Shown: positions 8,997 to 19,000, counted from the stretch's first letter. The stretch is DNA of 64,000 nucleotides from Bacteroidales bacterium (GCA_003141895.1 PLNT01000040.1:88634-152633); one strand, 5' to 3'. Notes: a model not told the origin generated them from the letters alone. Translations and numbers: made by a program.

Positions 8997-9818
8997 TTAC
9001 TGTACGATCTGATCTCTTACGTCACCAATAACCTTGGTTATATCTTGAATGTTTTTATCGGTCAGGCTTGTACCAATGCCTTCATATACTTTTTTAACAG
9101 GATCCAACCTCTTTACAAAATCCCCAACCTGCGGATCGTTCAGATAAGGTTTGGTAATATCGAGGAAAAGATCGAATGATTTCTTCTGTTCAAGCAGAAC
9201 TTTTGAAATTCCTGCTATCTGGTAGGCAGCCTCTGATACGTGTGTGGTAAGATACATACCTTCCACCCAGGCACCACCAACGACGAGTAATGCCAGGGGT
9301 TGTTGGTCATTATCACTCAGATAAGCATAAGTATCATTGAATGTGCCTTTAAGGATCTTTACAAGTTCATCCTTATTATCAAAATTCTGTTTTATCTTAG
9401 TATACATGTCTTCATTATATATTTTTGACATGTTAAGCTCATTTGAAAGGGATCTTATAACATCCAGATAATCAATTACTGACTGTTGCTGATTGTAAAG
9501 TGTAGCATAACTCAAATCTGCACCAAAAACGCCCAGGTTAATTGCTCTGGTTGAACTAATAAAATACTTCTTGGAATTTGCAACCGGATTTGATATACCG
9601 ATAATATAACCGACCTCAAGATCTGTCAGCATTTTAATAACCTCAGCTGATGTGGGTAATGGATACACATGCGATTCAATCTGACCCGGAATTTGTTTAA
9701 CCAGTTCTTTTTCCTCATTTTTCTTCTGTTTCGAAGCTGATCTGTCTTTGCATGAACTCAGACATGTGAAACTTATTATCAGCAATGGAAGTATAAAACC
9801 TGCAAAAATCTTTTTCAT
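8997..9818 (-). CDS. Exported lipoprotein of unknown function
   Basis: I do not recognise a named family. The 273 residues start with a lipoprotein signal peptide (MKKIFAGFILPLLIISFTCLSSC); the lipobox is LSSC with the acylated cysteine at 23. A charged linker follows (KKNEEKEL), then a mostly helical domain with no obvious enzymatic motif; GVFGADLSYATLYNQQQ and PLALLVVGGAWVEGMYL are the most distinctive stretches. It lies upstream of the TerB/ABCG transporter gene on the same strand, separated by a strong terminator. A role as an accessory periplasmic or outer-membrane protein is possible but unsupported beyond position. ATG start at 9818. Confidence 0.85.
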   Translation of the reverse strand: MKKIFAGFILPLLIISFTCLSSCKDRSASKQKKNEEKELVKQIPGQIESHVYPLPTSAEVIKMLTDLEVGYIIGISNPVANSKKYFISSTRAINLGVFGADLSYATLYNQQQSVIDYLDVIRSLSNELNMSKIYNEDMYTKIKQNFDNKDELVKILKGTFNDTYAYLSDNDQQPLALLVVGGAWVEGMYLTTHVSEAAYQIAGISKVLLEQKKSFDLFLDITKPYLNDPQVGDFVKRLDPVKKVYEGIGTSLTDKNIQDITKVIGDVRDQIVQ

Positions 9819-9894
9819 TTTGAGTTAAATTTTAATTTTAGATAATCATTCAAAAACCGTCATAAAAGTAATAAATAATATTGAAATTTCTAAG

Positions 9895-10048
9895 TGTCCA
9901 GAGTTTGGAGTACCTAGATTGCCTAAAAAACTAGGAAAAAAGTGAATTTAATCCAATTATTCAATCTATAAATCCAAAATTGAGTTTTTACTCTCCATAA
10001 ACACATTTTGTTCCCAATTGATCTTTAGTCACTCCAAACTTCCTGACA
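9895..10048. repeat. Spaced inverted repeat upstream of the PatB-like gene
   Basis: The arm tgtccagagtttggagt (9895-9911) is nearly the reverse complement of actccaaacttcctgaca (10031-10048), about 120 nt apart. The 275-nt AT-rich gap around it otherwise holds a near-consensus -7 word TATCTTTA at 10058-10065 for the gene starting at 10094. Confidence 0.45.
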
Positions 10049-10093
10049 TTTTTTCCCTATCTTTAGACCCCTGAAATAAGACTATAAATCAGG

Positions 10094-11266
10094 ATGTGGG
10101 ATTTCGATGAACCTGTTGCAAGAGAGGGAACTGACTGCATAAAATATGACCGCCGGCAGGAGACTTTCGGATCGAAGGATGTTATACCGATGTGGGTAGC
10201 CGATATGGATTTTAAGTGCCCCGATTTTGTAGTAGAATCTCTTCGTAACCGTACTGAGCATGAAATATTTGGATATTCTTATCGTCCACCTGAATATTAT
10301 CTGTCAATTATCAACTGGATCAAATCACGTCACAATTGGAAAGTCGAAAAGGAATGGATTTCCTTTTGTCCGGGAGTGGTGCCTGCGCTTAACTTCTGTA
10401 CACTTGGATTTACCGAGCCAGGAGACAGTATAATAGTACAGCCTCCTGTATATTTTCCTTTCTTTTCAGCTGCTGAATCGCATGGCAGAAAGCTGATTTA
10501 TAACAAACTCATTGAGACCGATGGCAAGTGGTCAATTGATTTCGATTCACTCGTATCAGCAATTACCACGAAAACCAAAATGATAATTATTTCCAATCCG
10601 CATAATCCGGTTGGAAGAGTGTGGAGCCTGGCAGAACTGAACAATCTTGCTGACATCTGTATTGAAAAAAACATCCTGATCATTTCCGATGAAATTCATT
10701 GCGATCTCATTTTGCCGGGATTCATTCATACTCCTATGGCATCGTTATCTGAAAAAATTGCCTCGAAAACCGTAACTCTTATTGCCCCAAGCAAAACATT
10801 CAATCTTGCAGGACTTTCAACATCTTCAGTAATCATACCCGATCCGGAATTAAGAAAATCTTTTAATCGCGTTATCGACAACCTGCACATTGGAGGTGGT
10901 AATATTTTTGGGACCGTAGCTTCAATTGCCGCTTATACCCATGGAGAGAAATGGCTTGGAAAATTAATGCTCTATATTGATGACAATATTGAATATGTAA
11001 TTGACTATTGCAGAAATATGATTCCTGAAATCATACCGGTTAAGCCCGAAGCTACTTATATGATATGGCTGGATTGCAGGAAATTTCAGATGCCAGGCAA
11101 GGAATTACAGAATTTCTTCATTCAAAAAGCCGGAGTGGGAATGAATGAAGGATCAACCTTTGGTCCGGGGGGTGAAGGATTTATGAGAATGAATATAGGA
11201 ACTACACACAATACTATAAAAAAAGCAATGGAACAGATTGAAAAGGCTGTTTCAGAGCTGCGATGA
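10094..11266 (+). CDS. patB: PatB/MalY-type PLP-dependent C-S lyase (putative cystathionine beta-lyase)
   Basis: A fold-type I PLP enzyme of the class that cleaves cystathionine or related thioethers to pyruvate, ammonia and a thiol. The 390 residues match the family. The N-terminus has KYDRRQETFGSKDVIPMWVADMDF, written here as its key parts KYDRR and PMWVADMDF, typical of MalY/PatB. SNPHNPVGRVW, the DEIHCDL aspartate and the Schiff-base lysine in APSKTFNLAG are present. A TATCTTTA word at 10058 may be the -7 promoter element. carA follows 19 nt downstream, so the two may share a transcript. A general aminotransferase function is the main alternative. Confidence 0.85.
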   Translation: MWDFDEPVAREGTDCIKYDRRQETFGSKDVIPMWVADMDFKCPDFVVESLRNRTEHEIFGYSYRPPEYYLSIINWIKSRHNWKVEKEWISFCPGVVPALNFCTLGFTEPGDSIIVQPPVYFPFFSAAESHGRKLIYNKLIETDGKWSIDFDSLVSAITTKTKMIIISNPHNPVGRVWSLAELNNLADICIEKNILIISDEIHCDLILPGFIHTPMASLSEKIASKTVTLIAPSKTFNLAGLSTSSVIIPDPELRKSFNRVIDNLHIGGGNIFGTVASIAAYTHGEKWLGKLMLYIDDNIEYVIDYCRNMIPEIIPVKPEATYMIWLDCRKFQMPGKELQNFFIQKAGVGMNEGSTFGPGGEGFMRMNIGTTHNTIKKAMEQIEKAVSELR

Positions 11267-11285
11267 ATGTAATAATATACCTTAA

Positions 11286-12371
11286 ATGAAAAACAGCGTA
11301 AAGATAACGTTAACCCTTGAAGACGGAACAATTTATCACGGGCGTTCATTCGGTTCCTGCGTGCCTGCTGCGGGAGAAGTAGTGTTCAACACTGCCATGA
11401 CCGGTTATCCTGAGAGCTTAACAGATCCTTCCTACCGTGGTCAGATACTCTGCCTTACGTATCCACTGGTTGGTAACTATGGAGCGCCGGCAAAAAGCGA
11501 AGAAAATGATTTGTTTCGCTTTTATGAATCATCATCAGTACATATTTCAGGATTGATAGTCTCTGATTACTCATTTGAATACAGTCATTGGAATGCTACC
11601 GAGAGTCTTGACGAATGGCTAAAAAGAAATATTGTACCGGGGATCTATGGGATTGACACAAGAGCACTGACCAAAAGAATCCGTGAAAAGGGAGCTATGC
11701 TTGGAAAGATTGAACCTGAAGGAACAGGAATAGGTTTTTATGACCCGAACAAAGTAAATCTTGTTGCTGAAGTAAGTACTAATGAAAAAAAAGTATATGG
11801 TACCGGCAGGTATAAGATATTGCTCGTTGACTGTGGAGTAAAGTACAATATAATCAGGAATCTTTTAAAAAGGGATACTACTATAATAAGGGTACCCTGG
11901 GATTATGATTATCATACTGAAGAGTTTGATGGACTGTTTCTTACAAATGGCCCGGGTGATCCTAAAATGTGCGGGAGAACAATTCAAAATATTAAAAAAT
12001 CTTTTGATAGTGATAAACCAATTTTTGGAATATGTCTGGGAAACCAGTTAATGGCTCTCGCGTCGGGAGCTGATACATATAAACTGAAATACGGGCACAG
12101 AAGCCATAATCAACCAGTTCTTCAGGTCGGTACCGATAAAGCATACATCACTTCACAGAACCATGGATTTGCTGTTGATAATAAAACTCTTGGAGCAGAT
12201 TGGGAGCCATTTTTCATCAATATCAATGACGGTACGAATGAGGGTATGAGGCATAAAAGCAAACCATTCTTCTCAACCCAGTTTCATCCCGAAGCATCCG
12301 GGGGACCAACTGATACGGATTATCTTTTTGATGTTTTTATTGAGAATATCAGGAAATCAAAAGAAACCTGA
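11286..12371 (+). CDS. carA: CarA, carbamoyl-phosphate synthase small (glutaminase) subunit
   Basis: Hydrolyses glutamine and channels ammonia to CarB for carbamoyl phosphate, feeding both arginine and pyrimidine synthesis. The 361 residues have the N-terminal CPSase_sm_chain domain (TGYPESLTDPSYRGQI) and a C-terminal class I glutamine amidotransferase domain. The triad is visible as C250 (FGICLGNQ) and H334/E336 (FHPE); LTNGPGDP is the oxyanion-hole region. It follows the PatB-like gene by 19 nt. Unusually, the large subunit carB is not adjacent but lies 3.7 kb away beyond the minus-strand arg genes. Confidence 0.96.
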   Translation: MKNSVKITLTLEDGTIYHGRSFGSCVPAAGEVVFNTAMTGYPESLTDPSYRGQILCLTYPLVGNYGAPAKSEENDLFRFYESSSVHISGLIVSDYSFEYSHWNATESLDEWLKRNIVPGIYGIDTRALTKRIREKGAMLGKIEPEGTGIGFYDPNKVNLVAEVSTNEKKVYGTGRYKILLVDCGVKYNIIRNLLKRDTTIIRVPWDYDYHTEEFDGLFLTNGPGDPKMCGRTIQNIKKSFDSDKPIFGICLGNQLMALASGADTYKLKYGHRSHNQPVLQVGTDKAYITSQNHGFAVDNKTLGADWEPFFININDGTNEGMRHKSKPFFSTQFHPEASGGPTDTDYLFDVFIENIRKSKET

Positions 12372-12376
12372 TGAAT

Positions 12377-12447
12377 GCTGGCGCGGATTTGTAATCCGTG
12401 TCGTTTCTATTGACCATTTTTGGCACGGATTGCAAATCCGCGCCAGC
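12377..12447. repeat. 24-bp near-perfect inverted repeat between carA and argH
   Basis: The left arm GCTGGCGCGGATTTGTAATC... (12377-12400) and right arm (12424-12447) pair at 23 of 24 positions across a 23-nt loop. Each arm is itself partly palindromic (cggatttgtaatccg). It lies between convergent genes and could be a bidirectional terminator. The structure, GC-rich against AT-rich surroundings, looks like a dispersed REP-type element. Confidence 0.85.
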
Positions 12448-12455
12448 TTAGGTCT

Positions 12456-13814
12456 TCAGACATCGCTTTTACCGTTCGTTACATGGTGCATCATCTTGTC
12501 TGCGAGTTCCGACGCAGGCCGGTTCTTAAAACTCTGCATTCTTTTTTCAAATATTTCAGCTATCTCCTTGTTACACAAATTGCCGATGCTTCCTTCATGA
12601 ACATAATCCGACAATGTAGTTCTTGAGAATGTTGAGTTTTTAACCATATCGGAAACTGCTTTATATGCATCTCTGAAGGGAATACCCTGTTTAACCAGCC
12701 GGTTCACTTCCTCTGTGCTGAAAATTGTATTGTATAATGGATTTTCGGTGATATTTTTTTTGATCTTAATATTATTGAGCATTAGAAGCATAATTTCGAT
12801 GCAATCTCTCAGTTCATTGAAAGCATCAAAAATCAGTTGTTTAAGGAGTTGAAGATCCCTGTTATACCCTGAAGGCAGATTGGTTGTCAATATTGCGATC
12901 TGGTTAGGTAACGTCTGAAGAACATTCGATCTTCCTCTTATCAGCTCAAATACATCAGGATTTCTCTTTTGAGGCATTATACTCGAACCGGTAATATATT
13001 CATCGGGAAAATCAATGAATCTGAATTCGGAAGTCATGAAAAGACACACATCCATCGAAAAACGGGAAAGTGTTTGTGCCACTGACGCAAGAGCCGAAGC
13101 AATTGCCAGTTCGATTTTTCCTCTGCTCAAACTGGCATATGCTGAGTTGTAGAGAAGGTCGTCAAACTCAAGAAGATCGGATGTAAGTTTCCTGTTAATC
13201 GGCAGAGTAGTTCCATATCCTGCTGCAGTTCCAAGAGGATTCTGATTGTTCAGGGTCCTTGCTGCAGCAAGAAGTACGATATCGTCAGCAAGAGATTCTG
13301 CATATGCTCCAAACCATAAGCCGAAAGATGAGACCATTGCGGGCTGCATGTGGGTATACCCCGGCAAAAGGATCTCTTTATACTGTTCACTTAATGTCTG
13401 AAACCGTGTGAAAAGACTTTGAATCAGAACTGACAGTTTATCAATCTCTTCCCTTATATAAAGACGAATATCAACCAGAACCTGATCATTCCTCGATCGT
13501 CCGGTATGAATTTTTTTCCCAGTAGTACCTAGGATTGAAGACATTTCCTTCTCAATCTGTGAGTGAATATCTTCTACATCTTTTTCGATTACGAGACTTC
13601 CTTCTGCATCCCAGACAAATAATGAATGAAGGGCTTTCAGTAATCCGTTTTTTTCATCTTCTGAAACTAATCCGACATCTTGGAGCATTATAACATGAGC
13701 CATAGAACCAATTATATCCCACTTTGTGAGAGCAAGATCGGTTTTCCTGTCTTTGCCAGCTGTAAATTCGATGATAGCAGGTTCGGGATTAATCCCTTTT
13801 TCCCAGAGTTTCAT
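12456..13814 (-). CDS. argH: ArgH, argininosuccinate lyase
   Basis: Final step of arginine synthesis: argininosuccinate to arginine and fumarate. The 452 residues belong to the fumarase/aspartase superfamily. IHTGRSRNDQ and the flexible signature loop GSSIMPQKRNPD, with the catalytic serine, are present. The N-terminus MKLWEKG is usual for this enzyme. It is downstream of argG and argR on the same strand; the gap to argG (290 nt) is filled with palindromic repeats, so termination or processing between them is possible. ATG start at 13814. Confidence 0.96.
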   Translation of the reverse strand: MKLWEKGINPEPAIIEFTAGKDRKTDLALTKWDIIGSMAHVIMLQDVGLVSEDEKNGLLKALHSLFVWDAEGSLVIEKDVEDIHSQIEKEMSSILGTTGKKIHTGRSRNDQVLVDIRLYIREEIDKLSVLIQSLFTRFQTLSEQYKEILLPGYTHMQPAMVSSFGLWFGAYAESLADDIVLLAAARTLNNQNPLGTAAGYGTTLPINRKLTSDLLEFDDLLYNSAYASLSRGKIELAIASALASVAQTLSRFSMDVCLFMTSEFRFIDFPDEYITGSSIMPQKRNPDVFELIRGRSNVLQTLPNQIAILTTNLPSGYNRDLQLLKQLIFDAFNELRDCIEIMLLMLNNIKIKKNITENPLYNTIFSTEEVNRLVKQGIPFRDAYKAVSDMVKNSTFSRTTLSDYVHEGSIGNLCNKEIAEIFEKRMQSFKNRPASELADKMMHHVTNGKSDV

Positions 13815-13928
13815 TTTGATGATTTATTAGATTTAAAATCCATTACCCTTGTTTATTGCCCCCCCATCGGGGCTTTTGAAAAAGTCTACTATTCTTCCAC
13901 TTTTTATTCTTCTGAACCCTTCCCCCAT

Positions 13929-13957
13929 CCCCTTCCCTTAAACAGTAAGGGAAGGGG
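13929..13957. repeat. Perfect 12-bp palindrome in argG-argH gap
   Basis: CCCCTTCCCTTA and TAAGGGAAGGGG flank a 5-nt AACAG loop. It lies within the 290-nt gap between argG and argH, which also has a shorter GCCCC/GGGGC stem at about 13858-13873. It could act as a processing, stabilising or terminating hairpin between the two genes. Confidence 0.75.
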
Positions 13958-14067
13958 AGTATTCCTTTGAATCACAATGATTTGTTCAAAAAACAACAAA
14001 ATGCCTTTTCCAACAGCCCCGCTAATTCTCAATATTGAATCAAAATTCAGCTAAGCGAGAAGTATTG

Positions 14068-14104
14068 TTCCCCCTTTAGGGGGATCCCGCGAAGCGGGAG
14101 GGGG
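14068..14104. repeat. Nested GC-rich hairpins at the 3' end of argG
   Basis: CCCCC-TTTA-GGGGG (14070-14083) is followed by CCCGC-GAA-GCGGG (14086-14098) and a further ggggg block reaching the argG stop codon (14105-14107). Another member of the C/G-run palindromes scattered in intergenic gaps of this window; possibly the 3' structure of argG mRNA. Confidence 0.7.
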
Positions 14105-15337
14105 TCATTTCTTCTGACTGGCTTCAATTATCGCTCTGTGAGCCATGAGCCTGATAGCATTGATCCTTATGAATCCTTTGCTGTCAGTCTGATCAAATCC
14201 TCCTTCAATATCCATACTTGAAAGTTTCTTATTATATAGAGATGATGGAGATTCACGACCTTCAATCAGAACATTCCCTTTATAAAGACAGAGATGTACA
14301 CTTCCGTCAATTAGTTCCTGACTTTTTTCGATGGCAGCCATAAGAAAATCCATTTCAGGACTAAACCAGAAACCATTATAAATAATCTCTGCAAACTTGG
14401 GAGTAAGCATATTCACTAGTCTCATTACCTCCCTGTCCATTGCTATTCCCTCGATATCCTTATGTGCAATATGTAAAACTGTTGCAGCAGGAGTTTCATA
14501 AACGCCTCTCGATTTAATACCGACAAACCTGTTTTCTACCATATCAAGAAGGCCGATTCCGTTCTTGCCTGCAAGTTCATTCAAATAAACATACATATCA
14601 TAGGAATCTTCTTTTACAGTGCCGTCTTCCTTGTTGACAAGCTTAACCGGGATTCCGTTTTTGAAATGTATAACTATCCGAGTTTCTTTGTCCGGGGCAT
14701 CCTGTGGCATGACCATTTTTTCGAGCATACTTTTATGAAGAGTATACATGGGGTCTTCCAGGACTCCAGCCTCATGACTTATATGCATCAGATTATCATC
14801 TTCACTATAAGGTTTATCAATGCTTGCTTTAACAGGAATCTTCTTTTCGGAAGCGTATTTCAGCAGATCTGTCCTTCCTTTAAATGTTGCAAGGAACTCT
14901 TTGTCTTTCCAGGGAGAAATAACCTTGACCCCCGGCATAAGAGCATAATAGCATAACTCAAACCTAACCTGGTCATTACCTTTTCCTGTTGCACCGTGTG
15001 CTACTGCATTGGCGCCTTCGGCCTTGGCCACTTCAATCTGCTTTTTTGCTATCAGAGGCCTGGCAAGAGCCGTACCGAGAAGGTATCTGTCTTCATAAAT
15101 TGCATTGGCCATTATTGCTTTAAGAACATATCCGTCAATGAATTCCCTCTTCAGATCAGCAATGATGACTTTTGATGCCCCAAGCAGCAACGCCTTCTTC
15201 CTACACTCTTCAAAATCGTCAGCCTGACCAACATCCGCAACAAATGCAATGACTTCATAATTCTTTTCAATTAACCATTTTAGAATAACTGAAGTATCCA
15301 AACCACCGCTATACGCGAGAACAACCTTTTCTTTCAT
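14105..15337 (-). CDS. argG: ArgG, argininosuccinate synthase
   Basis: Condenses citrulline and aspartate with ATP to argininosuccinate. The 410 residues have the N-type ATP pyrophosphatase P-loop near the N-terminus ([16 protein letters not shown], residues 8-23), [15 protein letters not shown] and ISPWKD, all diagnostic. ATG start at 15337. It lies between argR (172 nt upstream) and argH (290 nt downstream) on the same strand. Both gaps contain palindromic elements, so the three genes may not form one uninterrupted message. Confidence 0.97.
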   Translation of the reverse strand: MKEKVVLAYSGGLDTSVILKWLIEKNYEVIAFVADVGQADDFEECRKKALLLGASKVIIADLKREFIDGYVLKAIMANAIYEDRYLLGTALARPLIAKKQIEVAKAEGANAVAHGATGKGNDQVRFELCYYALMPGVKVISPWKDKEFLATFKGRTDLLKYASEKKIPVKASIDKPYSEDDNLMHISHEAGVLEDPMYTLHKSMLEKMVMPQDAPDKETRIVIHFKNGIPVKLVNKEDGTVKEDSYDMYVYLNELAGKNGIGLLDMVENRFVGIKSRGVYETPAATVLHIAHKDIEGIAMDREVMRLVNMLTPKFAEIIYNGFWFSPEMDFLMAAIEKSQELIDGSVHLCLYKGNVLIEGRESPSSLYNKKLSSMDIEGGFDQTDSKGFIRINAIRLMAHRAIIEASQKK

Positions 15338-15399
15338 GAGCTTTATTTTTATTGAATTTTATTTTTTTTAATGCATTGATAATCTTTTAATTCATTAAC

Positions 15400-15476
15400 C
15401 CTCTTTCTTATTTCCCCCAAGGGGGAAATGATAGATTTTACTCCTTCCCCCTTGGGGGAAGGTTGGGAAGGGGGTA
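15400..15476. repeat. C/G-run double-hairpin element (copy 1), argR-argG gap
   Basis: Two palindromes, ttcccccaagggggaa (15412-15427) and cttcccccttgggggaag (about 15444-15461), followed by gttgggaaggggg. The same order and nearly the same sequence recur at 29517-29590 downstream of thyA, so this is a dispersed repeat rather than a local terminator. Confidence 0.85.
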
Positions 15477-15509
15477 TTTTAATGAAGGATTTTCATAATT
15501 ATTATCGTT

Positions 15510-15992
15510 TTACTTTCTACTTTTTACTTGTTCGTGTATACCAGGTAGAATGATTTCAAGACACGTATGTACCTGTTGTATTGAAACTCCGTCTCTCGGG
15601 ATAACAAGTATTGTATCATCACCTGCAATTGTACCAGCTATCTCATATCTGCCTGCTCCATCTATAAAAAATGCTGTGTTGCTGGCATTTCCTGGAATAG
15701 TTTTGATCACCATAAGTCCTTTTGCCTCAACTATTTCCTGAATAACGGGTACGATATTTAGTTTAAGTGAAGCTTTCTCAGGATTCCTGACTGTATCGGA
15801 TAATGCATATCTGTATCCGCCGTTTCCATCGGGTACCCTGCCAGCTCCTAACTGCCTTAAATTGCGGGATAGCGTAGCCTGCGTACAGCTTATCCCTTTC
15901 CCTTTCAGCATTCTGAGCAACTCTCCCTGAACCGAAATCTTTTCTTCAGAAATTATTTTCTCTATTGCCAGAAGTCTTTTAGTTTTTTGCAT
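15510..15992 (-). CDS. argR: ArgR, arginine-responsive transcriptional regulator
   Basis: Hexameric DNA-binding regulator that senses L-arginine. From the ATG at 15992 it has 160 residues. The N-terminal winged-helix domain includes SCTQATLSRNLRQLG (recognition helix). The C-terminal oligomerisation/arginine-binding domain includes NTAFFIDGAG and AGDDTILVIPR. I prefer this ATG to an in-frame TTG at 16013 because the TTG lies inside the predicted -7 promoter element. Two ARG-box-like palindromes cover the promoter and start codon, implying autoregulation. It heads argG and argH on the same strand and is divergent from carB. Confidence 0.93.
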   Translation of the reverse strand: MQKTKRLLAIEKIISEEKISVQGELLRMLKGKGISCTQATLSRNLRQLGAGRVPDGNGGYRYALSDTVRNPEKASLKLNIVPVIQEIVEAKGLMVIKTIPGNASNTAFFIDGAGRYEIAGTIAGDDTILVIPRDGVSIQQVHTCLEIILPGIHEQVKSRK

Positions 15993-16003
15993 ACTTATGC
16001 ATT
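15986..16003. promoter_or_regulatory. ARG-box-like operator 1
   Basis: TTTGCATACTTATGCATT contains the perfect palindrome TGCATA-CT-TATGCA and resembles the ArgR site pattern (TGAAT-N4-ATTCA) at 8 of 10 half-site positions. It covers the argR start codon (15990-15992). Its centre is 21 bp from that of operator 2, the spacing expected for paired ARG boxes. Confidence 0.65.
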
Positions 16004-16006
16004 TAT

Positions 16007-16024
16007 TTTGCAAATATATTCATT
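16007..16024. promoter_or_regulatory. ARG-box-like operator 2, overlapping the argR -7 element
   Basis: TTTGCAAATATATTCATT aligns with operator 1 at a 21-bp offset and matches TGAAT-N4-ATTCA on the minus strand at 8 of 10 half-site positions. It overlaps the argR -7 element (16011-16018), so binding should block argR transcription. Confidence 0.65.
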
Positions 16025-16040
16025 TTTTCGAAATTACAAA
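16011..16040 (-). promoter_or_regulatory. argR promoter (Bacteroidota type)
   Basis: On the minus strand, TTTG (16037-16040), an 18-nt spacer, then TATATTTG (16011-16018) fit TTTG-N19-TAnnTTTG. Transcription would start near 16004, giving a leader of about 12 nt before the ATG at 15992. Confidence 0.7.
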
Positions 16041-16060
16041 TCCCAATTAAAAAATTATGC

Positions 16061-16068
16061 TATTTTTG
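16061..16068 (+). promoter_or_regulatory. carB -7 promoter element
   Basis: TATTTTTG matches TAnnTTTG and lies 14 nt before the carB ATG at 16083, giving an almost leaderless message. No good -33 TTTG is seen. The ARG-box pair lies about 40-75 nt upstream. Confidence 0.5.
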
Positions 16069-16082
16069 AACCTCAAATCCGG

Positions 16083-19000
16083 ATGATGAAAGATGTAGTT
16101 AAAAAGGTAATAATCCTTGGTTCAGGGGCATTGAAAATCGGAGAAGCAGGAGAATTTGATTACTCCGGCTCCCAGGCTTTGAAAGCGTTAAAAGAAGAAG
16201 ATGTCAGTACAGTCCTGATAAACCCTAATATCGCAACAGTTCAGACTTCAGAAGAACTGGCAGATAAAATCTACTTCCTGCCGGTTACGCCCTATTTTGT
16301 TGAAAAAGTGATTGCCAGGGAAAGACCTGATGGTATACTTCTGTCATTTGGAGGACAAACAGCACTTAACTGCGGAACAGAACTTTATAAAGCCGGAGTT
16401 TTTGAAAAATACGGAGTAAAAGTACTCGGTACACCTGTGACGGCCATAATGGATACTGAAGACAGGGAACTCTTTGTCAGAAAACTAAGGGAAATAGAGG
16501 TAAAAACACCGAGCAGTATTGCTGTAGCCGGAGTGGATGAAGCAATTGAAGCAGCCGGAAAACTTGGATACCCGATCATTATAAGGGCAGCATATACTCT
16601 GGGCGGCCAGGGAAGCGGTTTTGCCTCCAATCCCGATGAACTGAGAACCCTCGCATCAAAGGCTTTTTCATATTCCAGCCAGATACTCGTTGAAGAATCT
16701 CTTAAAGGCTGGAAAGAGGTTGAATACGAGGTCGTTAGGGATAAATACGATAATTGTATAACTGTTTGTAACATGGAGAATTTCGATCCTCTCGGGATAC
16801 ATACCGGCGAGAGTATTGTGGTTGCCCCATCGCAAACACTTACTAACAGCGAATATCATAAGTTGCGGGAACTTTCAATCAGGATAATAAGACATTTAGG
16901 GATAGTTGGTGAATGTAATGTTCAGTATGCTCTGGCGCCTGATTCCGAGGATTACAGGGTAATAGAAGTAAATGCGCGTCTGTCAAGATCCAGCGCACTT
17001 GCATCGAAAGCCACAGGTTATCCTCTGGCATTCATAGCTGCAAAACTGGGTATGGGATATGGCCTTCATGAACTTAAGAATTCAGTAACTAAAAATACAA
17101 CTGCTTGTTTTGAGCCGGCTCTCGATTATATAGTATGCAAAATTCCACGATGGGATCTTAATAAATTTGAAGGGGTGTCTCATCTGATCGGAAGCAGCAT
17201 GAAGAGCGTGGGTGAGGTTATGGCTATTGGCAGAACATTCGAAGAGGTTATCCAGAAAGGATTAAGAATGATCGGTCAGGGGATGCATGGATTTACAGGA
17301 AACCGTAACCTTGGATTTGAAGATATTGAGAAAGAACTCGCCGAACCTACCGATATGAGGATCTTTTCAATTGCGGAAGCCCTTGAGATCGGAATGCCTG
17401 TCGAAAGAATCTACGAGCTGACTAAGATTGATAAATGGTTTCTGTTTAAGCTCAGGAATATCATAAGCATCAAACACGATCTTTGTAATTACCACACACT
17501 CGAGTCTATTCCTCCTGATCTCCTGGCCCATTCAAAAATTAATGGGTTCAGCGATTTTCAGATTGCAAGGCACGTATTGAAATCGGGTTCCGAACAAATA
17601 AATGACGACCTGATGAAAGTAAGAGCCTTCCGGAAAACCCTTGGCATTATTCCATATATTAAACAAATTGATACACTTGCCGCTGAATATCCTGCAGTTA
17701 CTAACTACCTGTATCTCACATACAGTGGTTCGGAACACGATATAATATGTGAATCTGATAAAAAATCGATAATTGTTCTTGGATCAGGAGCTTACAGGAT
17801 TGGCTCGAGTGTAGAATTTGACTGGTGTTCTGTCAATGCTATCGATACCATAAAAAAAGAAGGATTCAGATCGATAATGATAAATTACAATCCTGAAACG
17901 GTAAGTACTGATTACGATATATGCGACAGACTTTACTTTGACGAGCTGACCTTCGAGAGGGTACTGGACATAATTGAATTGGAAAATCCGGGAGGCGTTA
18001 TCGTTTCAGTTGGAGGACAGATTCCAAATAACCTGGCAATGAGATTACATAAGGAAAATGTACCGGTGCTTGGTACATCACCTGTTTCAATCGACAGAGC
18101 AGAAAATCGTCATAAATTTTCCGCTATGCTCGATATTCTGAAAGTCGATCAGCCCCGCTGGAAAGAACTGTCAACCATCGATGATATTTTTGAATTTGTC
18201 GATCGTATTGGTTTTCCCGTTCTCATCAGACCGTCCTATGTTTTATCAGGAGCCGCAATGAACGTGGTTTCGAATAAAAATGAATTATCACATTTTCTGA
18301 AACTTGCGGCACAGGTCTCAAAACAATATCCGGTTGTTGTTTCGGAGTTTATTGAAAATGCAAAGGAAATTGAGATTGATGCGGTTGCCCGTGATGGCGA
18401 AATGTTAGCATATGCAATAAGCGAGCACGTCGAATTTGCAGGAGTTCATTCCGGAGATGCTACGATGGTCTTTCCGGCTCAAAAAATATATTTTGAAACG
18501 GCAAGAAGAATAAAACGTATTTCGCGACAGATCTCAAAGGAACTGAATATTTCAGGACCCTTTAACATCCAGTTCCTGGCAAAAGACAATGATATTAAGG
18601 TCATCGAATGCAACCTCCGGGCCAGCCGGAGCATGCCGTTTGTTTCGAAGGTTCTTAAAACAAATCTTATAGAGCTTGCCACCAAAGTTATGCTTGGTAT
18701 ACCGGCAGAAATACCCGGAAAAACAGTATTTGAACTCGATTACGTAGGAGTTAAAGCACCCCAGTTCAGTTTTTCACGACTTGCAAAGGCCGATCCTGTT
18801 CTCGGAGTTGATATGTCATCCACCGGAGAAGTAGGATGTATTGGAGAAGGATTTTATGAAGCAATTCTAAAAGCCATGTTTTCTGTTGGTTACAGAGTCC
18901 CAAAAAAAAGTATTTTGCTTTCGACCGGACCTGCAAGATCGAAAGTCGAGCTGTTGAACAGTGCCAGGGCACTTCGTGAAAAAGGTCATAAGCTTTACGC

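Noticed and set aside
15370..15396. AATGCATT and AATTCATT half-sites upstream of argG, possibly a second ARG-box pair.
   Set aside because: The half-sites are 19 rather than 21 bp apart and lack the matching left halves seen at the argR operators.
15987..16082. TTG start extending CarB by 32 residues.
   Set aside because: The extension overlaps the argR promoter and start, has no counterpart in CarB, and leaves the carB -7 element inside the gene.
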